This document shows positions 63,646-64,000 of a DNA stretch of 64,000 bases, piece after piece. Made by a program: the position numbers and the translations under genes. Numbering within the stretch: position 1 is the stretch's first letter; every line of letters begins with the position of its first letter. The stretch is from an uncultured Roseburia sp. (lineage in GTDB: Bacteria; Bacillota; Clostridia; Lachnospirales; Lachnospiraceae): assembly GCA_947246475.1 (NCBI GenBank), contig CAMXSH010000001.1, positions 1 through 64,000 on the forward strand, in the 5' to 3' direction. The notes beneath the pieces were generated by a model, which had not been told where the DNA came from, did no database searches, and was given only the letters and a program-made list of their open reading frames with translations.

Positions 63646-64000
63646 CTTATTGGAAATCTGCTGGAGAACCTGGTGGACGTCAGAATCATCCTTTTCTTTT
63701 AATGCAGTGGTCTGTTCATCATTGATACCCTGTGTAGATTCCCGTTTAAATATGATTTTCATTGTCATGAGAATAAGTTTTATATCGAGCCAGAGAGAAT
63801 AATGTTCAATATAAAATAGATCTAATTTCAGTTTATCGTAAGGAACTGTGTTATATTTTCCATAAATCTGGGCAAAGCCTGTAAGACCTGCTTTAACACG
63901 CATACGAAATTCAAACTCTGGCATTTCCCTGCAATAGTCTTCAATGATCTCCGGGCGCTCAGGCCTCGGTCCCACAAAAGACATATTACCCCTCAAAATA
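63631..64000 (-). CDS. Bacterial sugar (undecaprenyl-phosphate) transferase, C-terminal part (5' end off window)
   Basis: The visible C-terminal 120 residues show the family pattern: GNMSFVGPRPERPEIIEDY, RMRVKAGLTGFAQIYGKYNT and DLFYIEHYSLWLDIKLILMT. These enzymes move a sugar-1-phosphate from a nucleotide sugar onto undecaprenyl phosphate, starting capsule or exopolysaccharide synthesis. The N-terminal membrane part lies beyond 64000. With rfbA nearby it suggests a polysaccharide locus to the right. Confidence 0.9.
   Translation of the reverse strand, partial: ILRGNMSFVGPRPERPEIIEDYCREMPEFEFRMRVKAGLTGFAQIYGKYNTVPYDKLKLDLFYIEHYSLWLDIKLILMTMKIIFKRESTQGINDEQTTALKEKDDSDVHQVLQQISNKKRGG

Overview
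The window looks like chromosome of a Gram-positive, Clostridia-type gut anaerobe, most likely a member of the Lachnospiraceae (Blautia/Dorea-like; genus not certain). The basis is strong AGGAGG-type ribosome sites, TTGACA-N17-TATAAT promoters, a T-box leader on thrS, an infC-rpmI-rplT operon behind a terminator/antiterminator leader, and several families typical of this group (DUF6020-like and DUF6465-like proteins, DUF4846, secreted lysine-rich Big_2 proteins). Gene assignments come from reading the translated sequence only; no database search was run.

Layout. 1-12.9 kb is a complete galactose/glucose locus. It holds the end of an mglB-like binding protein, mglA, an mglC with an unusual 180-residue cytoplasmic N-terminus, a YesN/YesM-type two-component pair and two further sugar-binding proteins (one membrane-tethered, one lipoprotein), all on the + strand. 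They converge on galK-galE-galT on the - strand. Together they could sense external sugar, import it by ABC transporter and feed the Leloir pathway. 13-26.7 kb is an accessory stretch: an AT-rich secreted protein, a radical SAM protein, decayed methyltransferase and acetyltransferase genes, an unusual cis-prenyltransferase-like protein, DJ-1/WYL and NUDIX/DUF4846 pairs, a GH31 glucosidase, a self-inhibited Fic protein and an IS256-type relic. 27-33 kb has a YyaL-like protein, an orphan ParA behind a small conserved protein, and a glycosyltransferase with a large membrane protein.

33-39.7 kb carries thrS with its T-box, followed by an array of nested palindromic repeats inside the thrS leader. 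Next come small membrane proteins, a BlaI-type repressor beside a broken BlaR1-type gene, and the infC operon, whose SD points to an AUC start codon. 39.7-54 kb is mostly housekeeping: secreted M14 peptidase and amidase, tRNA-Leu(AAG), tRNA-Val(TAC), tRNA-Met(CAT), tRNA-Thr(GGT), fba, rdgB, ispF, rlmB, sigH, a P-type ATPase and mrnC. A small Asn/Ser-rich protein lies at 44.1 kb.

54-64 kb holds three consecutive large secreted proteins. Each has a signal peptide and a highly cationic Big_2-like N-terminal module, and the last is a GH10 xylanase-family protein. After them come rfbA, a LytM-like protein without catalytic residues, and the end of a sugar-phosphate transferase. This end appears devoted to cell-surface polysaccharide and the extracellular face.
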